Source: Himantopus leucocephalus (lineage: Eukaryota > Chordata > Aves > Charadriiformes > Recurvirostridae). Taken from it: DNA of 64,000 nucleotides. Shown here piece by piece: positions 23,346 through 36,930 of the stretch. Within the stretch, counting starts at the first letter, position 1. Each line of letters begins with the position of its first letter. The stretch covers positions 105,983,829 to 106,047,828 of the forward strand of contig RSEF01000003.1 in assembly GCA_003993805.1 (NCBI GenBank), given 5' to 3'. The notes below the pieces were generated by a model, which was given only the letters and a program-made list of their open reading frames with translations, was not told where the DNA came from and made no database searches. The translations under genes were made by a program, and so were the position numbers.

Positions 23346-26300
23346 CCACTTTTCTCTCAAGGCATCTCAATACATCAAAAGACTCAAAAAGTCCCACCAG
23401 CATGATCAAATGGGGCTTGGCTATAGTTTAATCCTTCATTATTCATCATCTTTTACATCCCAGAGCATGCACCTCCCACCTTTCACCATGCTGCTCCTTA
23501 TTAGCTCTCCTTAGCTTTTTTTAAAGAGTCCTTTCCCTCGAGGCTATGAGATCACAGGTAACAGGCAGCAGAGTACGTGGGAGAGTTAAGTCCAGATCAC
23601 AGTGAAGATGAAAATGGGGAGTTTGGTTAAGGGCATGAACAGGTTAAACAGGCTTCCAAGAACTTACTCAAAATAAGCCTTGCTTAAGCACCCAAATGGA
23701 GAATAAACTCCTGCTAGGTTATTACCAAAATTTAAATATTTTCAAAAGGTTTTCTGATTGCTACAGGACAGTTTGATGATAACTTTTCACTGGCAAGTCA
23801 TGCAAAGACATTACCTTGTTCCCACTTAAGAAATTTAGTTGTTAACAGGCACTTAAGTCATTCCCACCAGACACCTGACCTTAACAAAATAAATAAGTAT
23901 ATGCTCCCACACTGTAGATTTCCAGAAGGTACATCTATGCATCGGTAACTTCTAGTTCACAGAAGCGTGGTTTTGCTCATAACCAGAATAGCCTAACAGG
24001 GATTCTGCAAGATGAATAAATTCATGGAAGTGCTAGTTTGCCACAGGAGACATACAACAGCTTGAAACTTGGCTGTATTCAGGCTACTGATCTTGTCTGA
24101 AGGTTGCAAAACTGTCCAAAATCAAGTGCTAAAAAGCAAAAGTTCCTATCTGAAAGGTTTTTCACAAATATTAACAAAAATATATTGCTTCTACAACCCA
24201 AATTGAAGTAATTATGACAGGAAATTGTAAATTTGGTTTCACACACTGCTCCACTTCCAATGATCTTAAAAGAGAAAACAGGTTTGTTTCTTCTTCCCCC
24301 ACAAAAGCAAGCTTTTTCAGTACCCCACATGGAGTAGCACCATTGCAGAAAGCCTAGGAATTGTCTTTCGTATAGTATTCTGCACATGTATTACTTTCTG
24401 GTCTAAAAACTTTCAGTATGACTGTTTCATAGAAATTCAGTAGATACAGAAAAGAATACCAAGTACTGTCGTTAAGAATTAAACTTCAGTCTTGTAAATA
24501 CCCAGCAATTTTCTGGGTAGTCTCCAAAAGTCAACTCTACTTCCCTGTTGAACATTGTTCAAAGCTGTCAGAGAAATGTAAGAGAGATACAGCACACCAG
24601 GTAGGATGTTAGGGGCCTGAACTGCACATTCAGCAATTCTGACCAAATCTCAAACACTTTTTTACCCCTTATTTGAGTAAAATTTCACTGATGGGTTGAA
24701 TTCTGCCAGGTACTAAGCACCCTGATCACAAGTCAACACCACTCCAACTGTTTTCAAACAGGAGAAGCAGACTTATTTCTTAGCCCATTTCAGGTAACAC
24801 CCACAGGACTTAAGTGTCTTGGGAACCTCAGTCTCATAAAAACCCCACTTGATTGCTCTGCATGGGAAATAGAAAGGATCTTAGAATACACAGAGCTGCT
24901 GTAAGAGCAGCTGAGGGACACAACATGTTGGAGCAGCTCAGCCCTCCAGTACTACTAAAGTTCTTGCACCAGACATGGCTTTTGCCCTCCTGGTTCAGTG
25001 GGGTTCAAGATGGTCTATCCTGCCCAAACAAAGCTAAAGGTTAGAGCAGGCGTGGCTGGTCGGCACAGCTGCTGAATAGCTGGGCTGTCAGCACAGGGGG
25101 GACTTCTGGGTCCTATGTCTAATTTGAAGCACAGACTTGAACATGATAATTGACCATTCTCATTGCTACCCAGGGTGCTAGTGACAAGGGATGCCTGGAT
25201 GGATCTCTCTCTCTTACTCACACAAACTTTTTAGGTTTGTTGACCTTATTGATGGAGCTCAGAGAAAGAAAGTGGAAGAATTACCTTCAAACTAACTAGG
25301 AGTTCCTGGAGCAAAGCTTTTTAGAAAGGCTGGGTGAGGGGAAGAAGGGTGTAGGTTTAAGCTCACATTTTGCCATTCTCTTCTTTCAAGGCAACTACTT
25401 CAACAACTGACCTAGTCTAACTGCATCACCAAGGTCATTCATACATGAAACTGGGAAATCCGGGATATTGTCTCTACTAGAATTTCATTTTTGGATAAGG
25501 AAAGGATAAGGGAAGGGGCCGACAGGGAAGTATATGGGAGTGGACTGCTGAAGAACCAGTGGCTGCTGTACTCACGTTCTCTTCTACCAACTTAAGGAGA
25601 TTTTGCCAAGCAGTACACTGACGGACACCTCAAATTTTTCTTATTTCACTGCTTCTAGTTTCAGGTCAAAAGGGCATGACTTTGCCCTGTTATTAGTGAT
25701 AAGTGCTTATGTTTATAAGCACTGATCCTTCCCAAGGGTCTCAACATTTCCTTCATTGGTTTATGCCTTTGAATGGGTATCAAGTGTGATCTATCACTTT
25801 CTCCATATTTTTTAACTTGAGATGGTCATAAACTAGTCTACTAAGTGACATGTTTAAGACCTTTCCTGAATGAACTTAATTAAATATTATGTTTCATATT
25901 ATATAAAATATTCCATCCTGACCCCAAAATATTAAGTTTATGCTACCATCTTCCATCAGCTTGTTATTCCTCAAAAGGGAAAAGGGACATTTGACATGAA
26001 CTCTTGAAGTTTTATAGGCAACAACTCTTTATGAGCCTCTATCTTGATGTTACTAACCTTCAAAATACAAGATGTCTCACTGAAGAGGTACAAAATTACA
26101 ATTATTTAAGATATTAGGCTGATCCAGATTGTTTTCCACTAATGAATGACACCACCTTTTCTATTGAAGTCTTGCCTGATTCCAGTTCCTTGACAGAATG
26201 CTAAATGCGTCCAGCTCAGTTCTGGTCTCACAACATTTATCAGAAATTGTTTAATGGACTTACAGAGGGGAGACTGCTGTAGGTCAGCTGTGAAAAACCA

Positions 26301-29300
26301 GAAACTGCTGAATGAGCTCGGAGAGGGAACAGTGCTGTATCCAGCTGTGAAATTAGGTCCTTTGTTCCATTTCTAATCTTCCAAGAACTGAGGAGAGTTC
26401 TTTACATAAGAGTATATGAATAGTAGATCTATTTAAATACTTGGCTACCTTTAGAGTGTGAATTGAGCAGGCTGCAAGAATTGCTATGCTAATATCTGTG
26501 TTACTAGAATTAAAACAATAAGCTAGATCCCAAGGTCCAAATATGTACCCTCACGTTGAATCAAAAATTTGCAGTTCAGCCCATCTTTAGTAATGTTGAT
26601 ATACTGGAATCTATACAAGCCTTATGTGAAACAGTTCATTTAAATAAAAGCTTTCCACTCAAGTTCTTACAACACCAAACCTCCAGTGGGATATAGGTAT
26701 AAATACATGTGGACACATACATACCCATGTTACTGTTGTGAAGAATTAGGTCTTCATGGCCAGTGTACTAGTACCCTATAGTTTCAAAGCATCTTATGAA
26801 GACTCTAAGATCGTAAGTTTCAGAAGGAAAATAGGTTAAATTTTTATAAATAACTTTTTCAGACTCCTTTAAGTGACTTAAGGAGAATATTCCACTATTT
26901 TAAAAATATTTATGACTTTATTCCTTTGCATAAAATGACAGTAGAAGAAACCACTAAACATGAAGACCATTGAAGTAAGACCTAGGCTTACAAGCAAAGC
27001 ACCTTCTCCACTGAAAAGGTGGGTTTTATTTACTTTCGTACATGTGTAAGGGCATATAAGACAAGACAATGAAGTATCAGATTTCAAGTACTCCATAGCA
27101 AGTAGGTTTTATATACATGCTGCTTAAAGACGGGGCTGAATCAAAAGCTCAAGTTTACTCATATTCCAGCCTGCACATACAAGACCTTTACTAATGGTAT
27201 AAGCGCAAGTGAAGTACATCTTAATTCAGTTCAAAGTGATTCGAGCATTGGCAACAGCAGAGAAAATGAACAAGCCCCTTTTGGTAATTCTACTTTATTT
27301 GGTAAGGCAGACTATCCGGGGGGTTTGCTTGCCTTGTGTTTTGCCTGATAGAGGGTTCATGATTCCTAGGAGTATTTTGGGCTTGACAAGTACCAAGTAA
27401 GTCTTTTCTAAGAAATGAAATAGAACCCTTCCACTTCTCTAAAAAGTGATATTTATTGCTGCTGTCAAATATAGTTCAGGGGGAAAAAAAAAAGTATAAA
27501 GTCACCATCAACACCACAAGAAGCTCTTGGATCTCCTAAAACTCTTGCTGGGCAAAAAAACGCAGGTTGACAGATCTGTCAGAGGAGCTTTTGATTTTCT
27601 TTTCCTCTTTCATACCACATCTCCAAAAGGTAAGGGTGATGTTACCACAGTAGCTGCCTTCCTTTTCCCCAAGCACACGAGCACCCCTTCCTAAGCTTTG
27701 CTGTGAGATGCAAGAGAGCAGGAAGCCACAGGCCAGCAGGATTTCAGAGGGTGGCATTTATACACATTTATGTCCACCGCAGGGCAGCAGTAACTCCTGC
27801 CAATGACACCGCATCATTGCCATCACTCACCCCAGAGGCAGAGAAGGGAAGATCTGCGCCAGAGTCTTCGAGCTTGTCTCCACATAGCTCTGCACAGCTC
27901 CAGGAGTGGGCTCTGCAGGACTGCACTTACTTCATAGAATGACATTGATGGATTATGTGGCTGATAATTAAGCAGTCTAACAAGCCAAGTCAAACTCTGT
28001 CCCAATATTAAAAAAAAAAACAACACAAATACTGCAGAAAAAAAACCCTACATAGATTTAGTGTCCAGCAGAGCATTCACACCAGCCTCAACATTTAAGA
28101 GTCTTAGTTAAAAAGCAAACAGGCTTTCTTTAGGACATTTCTTTCCCTATAGTGGGATATTGTATACAGGTTTCATTTCAGGCATAAATAAACTCATTGT
28201 ACAGGACATGAGAAAAACAACTACACTTTGTGTACTCAAGAGCACTTAGGGTGAACACAAGGACATAGTCAAGATATATATATTTTTAAACACAGTAGGT
28301 CACAAACTGAATGTGAATCAGTCTACACCACTTTCACGGAAGACAAAGACGTATTTAGGAGCATGATAGGAAATATGAAGAGGTGTGGCGTGTTTCAACA
28401 CACGTGGAAAAAATCTACACACCAGTGAGGAGTTACGGGCACTGACAAGTCATATACTGCTTTGGGCTCTGTGCTTCAACGAGTATGCAGTTGCGGAGTC
28501 CACAGCTGGGCTGTAAAACTGGAGAAGACAGAGTATCGAGATTGTAGTAATGTCCCCTGGTGTAAACCTCCTGGAAGTGAGTTTGATCTCAATAGCTCAA
28601 AGGCTGGGCTGGGCTCCAGGTCTGAGGTTATCTTTAGATAACCCCCAGTAAGAGATGCAGAGAAGAAGCTCTTAGTCTCTGTGCTGAACTCCCAGCAGAG
28701 CCTCAGGCACACAGGGACTGGCACAGGCAAGGGAAGAGGGGACTACCCTACAGCAAGGAGAGCAGAACTGCTCTTAGCCAGCTTTGCCACCAAAGGAAAC
28801 CCACTACTGCTTTGCAGCCTGAGGGGAGAGAGATCAACGCTCATGTACATAAGGGAATAAGTTCTTTTCTGTGCTCAGTGTAGAAAACTTAGTTTAATGG
28901 GCTTTAACTATGGCAAGGGGGATTTCAATAGCTAAAAAAGCTTTCTGGAGTGAGAAATTAGTGCAGGATGGGAGCAAGTTACAGCGGGGTTCTGTACAGT
29001 CCCCGTTACTGAGGTTAGGAAACAACTGGACAAGGGCAATGCTCCTGGCACACGGCATTACCTTGCCTTTGGGCAAGAGGGTAAAACATCTTCTCTGATG
29101 CTTGACAGCCTTATTTGACATCATTTTGGCTGCCAGACTTTCAGTACTGAAACTCTAGCCATGGGTACTTTGTAAAAAGGGATATTCCCTTCTCTTCCTT
29201 CACTCACTAATACACGGGTTTTTAGAAGTGAGAAGACACTTTAGTAGATAAATGAGTCTCAAAGGGTAATTACATAATCAGGGGCAGGGCAATGACGATG

Positions 29301-31359
29301 TAATTAGGGCTACTCAGACCTACAGTTCCCATATGGCCGAAGCACTTAAACATTTGCTAAGTAACTGGCTGTAAGTGGGCCCAGAGTTGATACATTTTCC
29401 AAGGGAAAAAAACTGTTCTTAATTACATTTCTTTTGAGCTCCCTATTTCCTGTACTTGTCTCATTCATGTATATAGTGCCATTGAAGTGGATATCATTTG
29501 AGGAATCCAGTTGAAAGTAATCGGAAGTTGGCATCCTTTCACTGAAGGCCACGAAGCATTAGGGACAGACCTCAGCCTGGCCACGGTATCTTCTAACAGT
29601 CATGCAGACTGTCTCATACTGTTCTCACTTTTCCTTGCGTCATCATCTCTTCTCTTGTCCTTGCCACATGGTAGGTGGAAGTAATTAATGTCTGCAAAAT
29701 GCTTTAAAACCTGGACTGAAAGAAACTACACAGGAATAATGGCTATTTGGAACAACTTCAGAAACACTGATTGTCTACTCACTAATTTTACTTCCAGTCT
29801 GAATTTTCCATGGGTAATTTGCAACGTTCATAACCCACCAGAAGCAGATCATTTGTTGTAGCCAGACGCTGTTTCTCTTAGCTCTTTTTGTTCACATACT
29901 CTCTGAAGGAAATCTTACTCAAAGGTAAGAAAAGTAAGACAAGAGTTTGTAAGAATTTTAAACCCCACCTACCCTTGGGCACCGGAGCTCTTTGAAGAGC
30001 CCTGTCCCCATCATCCTCCTGACAAGTATCTGGGTCCCACACTAATGCTCCCACCCTGCACAAGTGGCATTTGAAATGCATCAGTTATACATGAAAGTGT
30101 TTGCACAGTTTATTTCAGGAATGCTACCTTTGAATAACTGGCCTATTTACTTTCATCACCACAGCCTCTTGTGCCTTATCAATGCAACTTCAGATCCAGA
30201 GAACGTGAACCATTTCCATTTTTAACTAACAGCTCTTTAGTACAGTACAGCATAGGAGAGGTAATAGAGCTGCAGCTACTGGAGAAACTCCGCACATTTT
30301 GTCATAGCTAGATGGGGCTTCTAGGAGAGCATTTTGGAAGAAGTTGGAAAAAAAAAAATAATAATTTAAAAATCACTCCTACTACTGCCAGTCCAAACCC
30401 ATCCCGAGCTGCTGACCTTCTGGGCGTGCTGCAAAAGCACCTTAGGGAAGAGGATGCCCTCTCAAGTGACAGAGCAGCACAGGTGACCAGCTGAATCACA
30501 TTTTAAACACTGCAGCATATTAGCTTGTCCTGAGTACCAAGTGTTAGCATGCCTGCATTTAAGTAGACACTGATTCCAGAAGTGTCCAAGCCACTTACAG
30601 GCACGTGTCTCATCGAAGTAAGACAGCTATTTTTGAAAGCACCATTCTCTGCCCTCAGCTGCTGTCATCAGCATTCAGGTTGCTGTGCATTGCTTGAGAA
30701 AACCCCCTGGAGAGTTGTTTTCAGTGACACAGACCAAAGACTGTAACTTTGCACCACTCAATAACCTTTTATAGCTTTGCTATATCACCATTAATCTCTT
30801 TCTTTCTTTCTTCTTCAAAACCACCTATCCATCTTTTAGGTTGATGGAAGATATTTCCCCATTAAGTGCACATTATTGCTAGGAACACCCTGTCCATTGT
30901 GCAGAAATTGCCATTACCCTGCAATATAACCATGCTCTGCTGCCGTATGCTTAGGAGAAGAGTACCTCTGGGCTTTTAGAGCATCTTTTTCGTGGCTGCT
31001 CTATACCTCCTCTTTCAGCCTATGTCTGCTTCACTAATTAGCCCTGCATCAGGCTGATTCTCAGACACACCGTTTGCTGTCATTTCATTTTTCTCAAACA
31101 GAACTGTGCCTCTTAAACAGTTCCTTAGAAACTGTTTTGTCTTTCCTATGATGCCCAGCTAGGCAGCCAGAAGTGGAAGCCTGAAAAAAACCACCATGAC
31201 AAACATTAATGTCTTTCTGGTATCCGGATTCCCATGGGAAGATGAACTCTTAGTCCTGCACCAGGTCCCCAGCACCAGGAACAAAGCTGAATGACAACAT
31301 TCATGGGCTCATAGTCCAAGTCTCATCTTCTCTGTTTGCCTGGCACTTGGAAATTATTC
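23346..31359. other. Long non-coding stretch
   Basis: 8 kb with no recognised gene, RNA gene or transposon. Open frames are short and scattered on both strands (for example 24079-24387 minus, 27703-27942 plus) with no domains. Small A-runs occur near 27484 and 28010. The segment may be unique intergenic or intronic DNA; unrecognised old repeats are likely. Confidence 0.5.
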
Positions 31360-31387
31360 TTTTTTTTTTTTTTTTTTTTTTGGAGAN
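31360..31387 (+). repeat. T22 homopolymer with adjacent ambiguous base
   Basis: A run of 22 T (31360-31381) is followed five bases later by a single undetermined base at 31387. Homopolymers of this length are prone to length error, and the isolated N probably marks a consensus conflict caused by it. Confidence 0.9.
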
Positions 31388-34300
31388 TGGGGAGGGAGTT
31401 AGCTGGTGTGGCCAAACCAATGGCAAATACTAGTCTCACAAGCGAGAAGAATAAACAACCAAGACCCAGGGCAGGGGTCAGAGCATAGTTTAATTACAAT
31501 AGTACAGATCAGCGCTTAGCCCTTAACCCCAGTTCTAGTCTTTCACATCTCAGATATCATCCCTGGGAAAATTCCATTTTGCAAAATCCTGTGAGATTCA
31601 TAGACCTTGGACTTGGGTGTTTTCCTGTAGAGAAGTCATTGATCAAAATTGTAAAGGAATTTTTTCCCCTGTTTGTGTCTCATAGATTTGAAAGCAGAGA
31701 GCACAACAGCAGCTGCCTCTTTCAACGCTGTGGCAAGCTCTCCAAGCCAAGCTTCAAAGATAGCACTGATCTTAAACAGAGATTGCAAGAGGCAAACTCT
31801 CCTCTTTCTCATTATACCATTTCTTCCAAAATAAACGTAATGCAAAGTTTACATTGCAGCATCTTTCCTTCATTACGGTGGGAGGAAAAGTTTGATGAAT
31901 TGTGTTCTCTATGGTACCCTGCAAAACAGCTCCTTCAGAAGTCAGCTAGCACAACAGAGAGGGTATGAAGCAGGCGCTGGGTTTTACTCAGGGCATTAAA
32001 GTGCTGTTGCCTCTTGTCGGGTGAATGGGATCAGAGACACAGGATCTGATGCCCCGAGTGAGTTTTCAAAAGCAAACACCTTCCACAAACTATCTGTAAG
32101 AAGTTGCTGTCTAGGCATATAAGTATCCCCAAGCTCTAAGAAACAGTGGTATCTGGATTTTATCTCAGCCATTTATCTCATAAATGGTTTAAACCTTGCA
32201 ATAACAACAGTCATTAAACCTCAAAAGTGCCTGTAAACCAGCTCTCAGCCTAGGGCCAGGCTGCCTTTCTAGTTCTTCTTGGATTTATTTGCAATTGTAC
32301 AGTTATAAACACCCTCACTGGTAAATCAGCCGGGAAGAAGGTTTGCACAATTTGTTTGCTTTCACACCAATTTATTTAAGGTTAACAATTAAGAAATAAA
32401 ATTAAATACAATTAAATTGAAACACTGTTGAGTTCAAGGCTTTTTACCCAGAGTATGTCTGCACTTCATTGTTTTACTTTGCAGAACCAATACACAACCA
32501 TTGAATATAGCTGTTTCCTTGTGGTTTCCTCAAGAAGAGCTTTGACAGTTTTTAGGGGAATATATTCCACACTGCATAAGCCAGCAACTCACAGCAGCAG
32601 TGGAATTTGCTCTGCTAACTCATCTAGAAGTTAGAAAAAAAAATAGAAAGCCGGATACCTTCAGCTTTTTTAATCCATCAGCTATTTTGAATCTCCAGCT
32701 GTTGAAAACCCTCAAGGATGATATTTATTTCCAGGACACACAGCGGGCCAGGGCAAGAGTCTGGTAGGCGGCATGAGGAAAGATGCAGAGAGTGAATCAG
32801 CAATGGCAGCATCATGGGGGAAAGGCATTGTATTTTCAGTCACGTAAAGACACAGCTGCACCGTTGACATTCCTTGTGTCAGTACTGCGAGCCTCTGGCT
32901 TGGGAACAGCAAACTACTTCAGAGGCTACAAGATTTTTTTCTTGCAACAACTGAAGAGTTGCAATATTGCTGCTGACATCCCCATATGCTCCCCTGTTCC
33001 CCAACCCTTAGCACCTGGAGGACCTTCCTACACAGTGGAAGGTGGTGGGACCTCAGAGGGTCCCAGAGCCCTCACAGCACTGCCTGGGCAGATCCCTCCA
33101 GCTCAGCACCCACCTGTGCCCCATCTCTTTGAGACTCACAAATGAAGTGTTTCAGCCCCCCACCACCTGGTGGCCAATGTCACAGGCACGCTTAGGCTGC
33201 GGGGTGTTTCCTGTGCTGCAGATGACCCACCATACTTTACAGCGGCTTTCAAACAGCAGAGCCAGAGCAGCTGAGGATAGCACCTATTTTTTAGCGAGGA
33301 GCAGAAGTTGGGATGAGGAGCACTCAGGATTCAGCTCTCTTCTTGGACCAGGAAGGTCACATGCACTGATGTCCTCTCCCAGCACAGTGGATAGAAGCTT
33401 TGAGTCTCTCCCATCACGGGTGCCAATATCACAGAGCCAGTTGCTCAGATAGACCCTGCTTTTACACACTCTCAGCCTAGCATGCTAGAAGACACTCTTC
33501 CATGGGTGTACACCAATGCAGTGATCATATGCCAAAGCCATTTGAGGGGGAAAGGACGAGAATCTGGGATTCCCTAGGTCCCAGGAGAAGGTTTACATCA
33601 GCCTTTTATTGCTTTAACACAAACATGAATATCACTTCACCTCCTCAGAAGTTAAGGTTTCAGAGGGGCTGGAGGGATTCCCATCTCAGCTGTACATCCA
33701 TCCTGGGGGACATTGTTGACTTCTACGCTTCATGAAAGAGTGAAATAAGAGAGGAAGATTCAAGGTTACAGCACCCAGCCAGAGAGAAAGGAATTAACTA
33801 TTTTTTTTTTTTACTTTTTTTTTTTTAAGATACAGCTACTTACAGCACTTGTCTGAGGCATTCACACAGCAAGCACCAAATTCTTGATGACCTTGACAGC
33901 GGTGAAGAAATGCAGTGCACCATCACCCACCTCAGCTGTTCCTGCCCCTCCGTGGAGAGCGACTGTAAGCAGGCGGCAGCCTGGAGCATCTGCCTCCCCT
34001 TCCACCCCTGCCTTCCACGGGAAGGCTGTTCCCTGCAGACACCCCAGCACAGATCCCCCTCTCCAGCAACACTAGATGGTTACAAAGCACCTGGTTGCTG
34101 GTGAATAAAAGGACAAGCACTGAAATTAAGACCCCTTGGTTTCGGTTTCATCTGCAGATGCTCAGCACCCCTCAGAAGCAAACTTGGGGTAACCTAAGAC
34201 AGTCTGTTGGGGTAAACCAACCAGTCTGTTGTGTGGATGCTCAGGGAGCTCTTTGATCCACTCCTTAAAAAAGTTAGAAGCAACAAGAGGAAATCTGGTA

Positions 34301-34582
34301 TCTTTCTCCTCCTGGGATACTTGAAGAATTTTTTTTAAGCAATGCATTTAGATTGAAAAAATTACTTATTCACAAGATAGATGAGTAGACAGGGTAGAAG
34401 AAAATAGAGAATAGCAGAGAATAGCTGTCTTCTCTGTGAGTCTTCCCTGGTGAGGGTCAGAGGCCAGGACAGCCTTTCTCTGTACTGCTTGCTGGAGCCC
34501 ATCCAGCTCAGTACTCCAAAGCAGTTGACACCATTTTATAATCTGTTATAACTCAGGAGTGTTTCTCAGGATATAAAACTTG
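31388..34582. other. Non-coding stretch
   Basis: No gene is recognised. The first 170 bp after the T-run have a repeat-like feel (a possible LTR edge), but no family could be named. T-runs occur at about 33800-33828. Frames at 31579-31968 and 33042-33452 have no domain. Confidence 0.5.
33160..33173 (-). promoter_or_regulatory. CTCF-like core site
   Basis: On the minus strand this reads CCACCAGGTGGTGG, which agrees with the commonly used CTCF core CCASYAGRKGGCRS at 13 of 14 positions (T instead of C at position 12). One motif match in 64 kb is not strong evidence. Occupancy would depend on flanking motif modules and chromatin. Confidence 0.3.
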
Positions 34583-34713
34583 TTAAAGCACAGTTCTACC
34601 CTCTTTTGAAGCTCTGGGGAAAAAAAAAAACCACAACAAAAAAACAAAACAAAACCAAAAAACTAAACAAACAAAGAAATAAGAAAAAGGTGTAGGAGCT
34701 CACAGATATGAAA
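34583..34713 (+). repeat. Unidentified direct repeat, copy A
   Basis: It shares an opening block (ttaaagcacag-t-tctaccctcttttgaagctctg) and a closing block (aaggtgtaggagctcaca-atatgaaa) with the copy at 36.8 kb. A variable A/C-rich middle of about 65 bp separates the two blocks. Similarity ends sharply on both sides. The blocks do not match any family I recognise. It could be a dispersed element or a local duplication. Confidence 0.75.
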
Positions 34714-36818
34714 GAAAGTAACAAAGCAAACACAGAAAGTGTATGAGGTGAAGCTAACTCTTCTCCCAGTAACTAATGTTCATCTCAACCATCCCTCATC
34801 CCCAGGAATATGGATTTTGCTGGACAGATTTACTCATGGTTTCACCTGTATGAGTCTTTGCTTTTCAGATTTTGTGCCCTCGGCCCCTTCCTCCTTGCAA
34901 ATTATCTGTCTTGTGAACCATTTTGGATATAAAATAAACATACACGTAACATGCACACAAGTGCTGTTGTATTAGTGGATAATTAAATCAGGAAGTTTCT
35001 GTAAGAGCAAAATATGCTTCTTAAAACCTTTTGTTTATGAAATTACCTGAATATTCAGGGCATTATATACAATATTTTCAATGCACATGAAGTATTTTGT
35101 CACAAGAGGTTTATGTTTCATTCTGTATCAAAGTTACTGTCGTACTCACTACTGTGTTACCTAAAGGTTTCCCATAGTGCATTATGACAATATGACTGCC
35201 TTTCTCATACACAGGGTTTACCTTTTTGGGATTTTCCTTGGTGAGAAAAGCAGATGAGGTGGAGTTACTTATTTTCAAAGAGTGTTTTGTGGGGTTTCTA
35301 TATGCTTTTTTAAAATCAACCAATTTATGATGTATCTGAGGCAGAAAAGGCAGCTGAAAAGTCTAACTTTTCCATTAGAGTTGAAGGCAACAAGGTCTAT
35401 GATGCACCTCTGTCTGATTCTTCAAGGGTTTCGGAGTGATTTTTTGGTGAATTCTGCTCAGACAAGCTTTCCCCTTATCATAAAAGGTGGTGTCCCAGAG
35501 GAGGAAGGCTGGCAACATCCATCTGCACACCCACACGAGCCTGCAAGCAGCCTTCTGCATATCCTTAGCCTTAAGCCATAAAATGCTTTAGCAGTAAGAC
35601 CTGAAAACATGAGCTTGCCTCACACGTCTGTGAGGAGCTAATTCAGATGATGGAAGAAAGGTCTGGTGGTCCCCCTGTAGCCGCACAGGTGAGGAAACGT
35701 GTTCTGCACTACTTAGTTGCCAAAGTGCTGCACACTTCATGCCTGATTGTATTTTTGCTGCCAGCCAGCTAAGATGTATTATCCAGGCTACGAAGCAACA
35801 GCTTATCTTACTCTCAAGGGTAGGCTGGAGTCTGTCATCCACTCAGAAGTGAAAGAAAGAATTAATCATAGGAACAGATACCCAAATCAGTGAGAAATGC
35901 AATACTCACCAGCCACAACTGGCTCCAGGGAGAGCTGCCATTACGGGGACGTCCAGCTGCCTGGGACGTGTGCTGATTACAATGTCCTCAGCGTGAATTT
36001 GCAAGATGATATCTGAGGTGACCCACTTAAACACAGGCTACACCAGAAATTGACTGGGAAAGCCATATTAGAGAAGACTAATTATTTTTTTTGTTTATTT
36101 TCTTGCTTCAGCACACTTGCCAATACTCGTACTGAAATGTAGTAGCTCCAAAGAACTTTCCCAACAAGTTATCAGTGAGCTTTGTTATCAAACCTGTTGT
36201 CTGTGATGGTCTGTAAACAAGCAAAAATCCTGCTAGTTTGGGCTCTGTTTGCCATACTCAAAGGAAGGAATCAAGTGGAAATTTTCTTTCCTGAAGTGGC
36301 TTTGCTGCATTTGATACCTCACAAGAAGGTATGCAAGGCAATGCTGCCTTTCCTTGTCTTGGCTGAGTCTCTAGTGTGCTAAGTACCCTGCAAGGAGGCT
36401 TAGGGGGGTTTTGTGGTGTAATTCACACGCGTCTAGGTAAGGCAAGCGACGCTAATGCCTCTGTTTCTGTTATCCTGTATTGTACTCACACCCTGAAGCA
36501 GTCTGGAAGCTGTCATTTGTCCCAGATCAGCTGGACACCCGCTGTGGTGTTAGTGATGGCTCTGCGGTGACGTCTCAAGCTGGTAGCAATGACTTGTTTT
36601 GAGGCAGACAGTGGAGATCTGCCCTGGGCAGGTGGATCCACAGTCTGCTGCAGCTCACTGACCAGCACCTGACAGCAACAGAGCTATCCAGGGAGCAGCT
36701 GGTACTCCTAACACCAGCTCAGTCTGCTCAAACAAAAGCATTTCAGAATACATAAACGTATTCTCAAACCATACAGTAGGTGGATGCGTGCCCAGTGTGT
36801 GCAGGGAACACACACATC
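34714..36818. other. Non-coding DNA between two direct repeats
   Basis: About 2.1 kb bounded by copies A and B of the unidentified repeat. No coding sequence, retroviral remnant or other repeat is recognised. The bounded layout superficially recalls an element with terminal direct repeats, but nothing inside supports that. Confidence 0.5.
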
Positions 36819-36930
36819 TTAAAGCACAGGTCTACCCTCTTTTGAAGCTCTGCAAAAAAAAACACAAAACCAAAACCAAACAAAAAACCAAACAAATAAG
36901 ACAAAGGTGTAGGAGCTCACAAATATGAAA
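36819..36930 (+). repeat. Unidentified direct repeat, copy B
   Basis: Second copy of the repeat at 34583-34713, in the same orientation. It has near-identical ends and a shorter A/C-rich centre (112 bp overall against 131 bp). The length difference lies in the A-rich section, as expected for slippage. Confidence 0.75.

Noticed and set aside
34583..36930. An LTR-type or composite element bounded by the 120-bp direct repeats
   Set aside because: The repeats lack TG...CA ends and target duplications, and the interior has no coding or primer-binding sequence.
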